A stretch of 32,215 bases of DNA from Thermovenabulum sp049701175 (lineage in GTDB: Bacteria; Bacillota; Thermosediminibacteria; Thermosediminibacterales; Thermosediminibacteraceae). Every line of letters starts with the position of its first letter. The first letter of the stretch is position 1. The stretch lies in the NCBI RefSeq assembly GCF_049701175.1, contig NZ_JBNATW010000028.1, positions 1 to 32,215 of the forward strand, given 5' to 3'. Made by a program: the position numbers and the translations under genes. The notes beneath the pieces are model-generated. The model was not told the DNA's origin. It did not search any database and worked only from the letters and a program-made list of their open reading frames with translations. Of this stretch, positions 32,162-32,215 are shown piece by piece.

Positions 32162-32215
32162 GGTAGCGTCAAACAAAAATATGAAGATTCCCTAAAAATT
32201 GGTAATCACAGGTAG
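32162..32215. other. Right edge of window, no gene seen
   Basis: The last 54 bp begin GGGTAGCGTCAAAC, which has the look of an insertion-sequence terminal repeat, but no transposase or matching inverted copy is in the window. Nothing else can be supported here. Confidence 0.15.

Overview
The window looks like chromosome from a low-GC, strictly anaerobic, probably thermophilic member of the Clostridia (Thermoanaerobacterales / Thermosediminibacterales-like). The grounds are AT-rich coding sequence, strong AGGAGG-type ribosome binding sites, sigma-A promoters, ATG/GTG/TTG starts, and a type I-B CRISPR-Cas locus whose repeat resembles, from memory, that of Clostridioides difficile. No rRNA, tRNA or complete mobile element was recognised.

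Layout. 1-3588: an NSS-family sodium/amino-acid symporter, its 33-aa MetS-type small subunit, a terminator, and a TyrR-like ACT-PAS-AAA+-HTH sigma54 activator. 3709-13899: a complete type I-B (Tneap/Cst) locus in the order cas6, cas8b1(cst1), cas7(cst2), cas5, cas3, cas4, cas1, cas2, then a leader and a 28-repeat, 27-spacer array. 14224-15525 (minus): rmuC. 15803-17995: copper ATPase copA behind a promoter with two CsoR-like dyads. 18064-20418 (minus): an E1-like (ThiF/MoeB/HesA) protein with two tandem adenylation-type domains, followed by cysteine synthase. 20585-23289: a PHP-family phosphatase, trmL and an rlmD-type rRNA methyltransferase. 23313-24366 (minus): lrgB/lrgA. 24510-26386: an ion-transporter-superfamily permease, a frameshifted GNAT acetyltransferase and a 40-aa ORF. 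26448-27434 (minus): glpX. 27610-27808: an orphan promoter-to-terminator unit. 27964-32161: a LapA-like membrane protein, a secreted TPR + GH26-like protein, a response regulator with a decayed GGDEF-like domain, and a second ion-transporter-superfamily permease.

The CRISPR locus carries the most unusual features. (i) The large-subunit gene cas8b1 has a single in-frame amber codon at 4827-4829, with the same frame open on both sides. (ii) Inside its 3' end is a well-formed ribosome binding site and ATG that would make the small subunit Cas11 independently, downstream of the stop. (iii) The three leader-proximal repeats keep the first 20 nt of the repeat exactly but have a different last 9 nt, which is the part that becomes the crRNA 5' handle; two of the three share the same altered tail. 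(iv) Cas6 contains no histidine, so it cannot use the usual catalytic His. Taken together, Cascade may be disabled or altered while adaptation and small-subunit genes remain intact.

Other points of note are the cis pseudo-E1/E1 protein that appears to start at a CTG codon and sits with cysK but no visible sulfur-carrier gene, and the orphan transcription unit near 27.7 kb. All functional calls come from reading motifs by eye; no database search was run.
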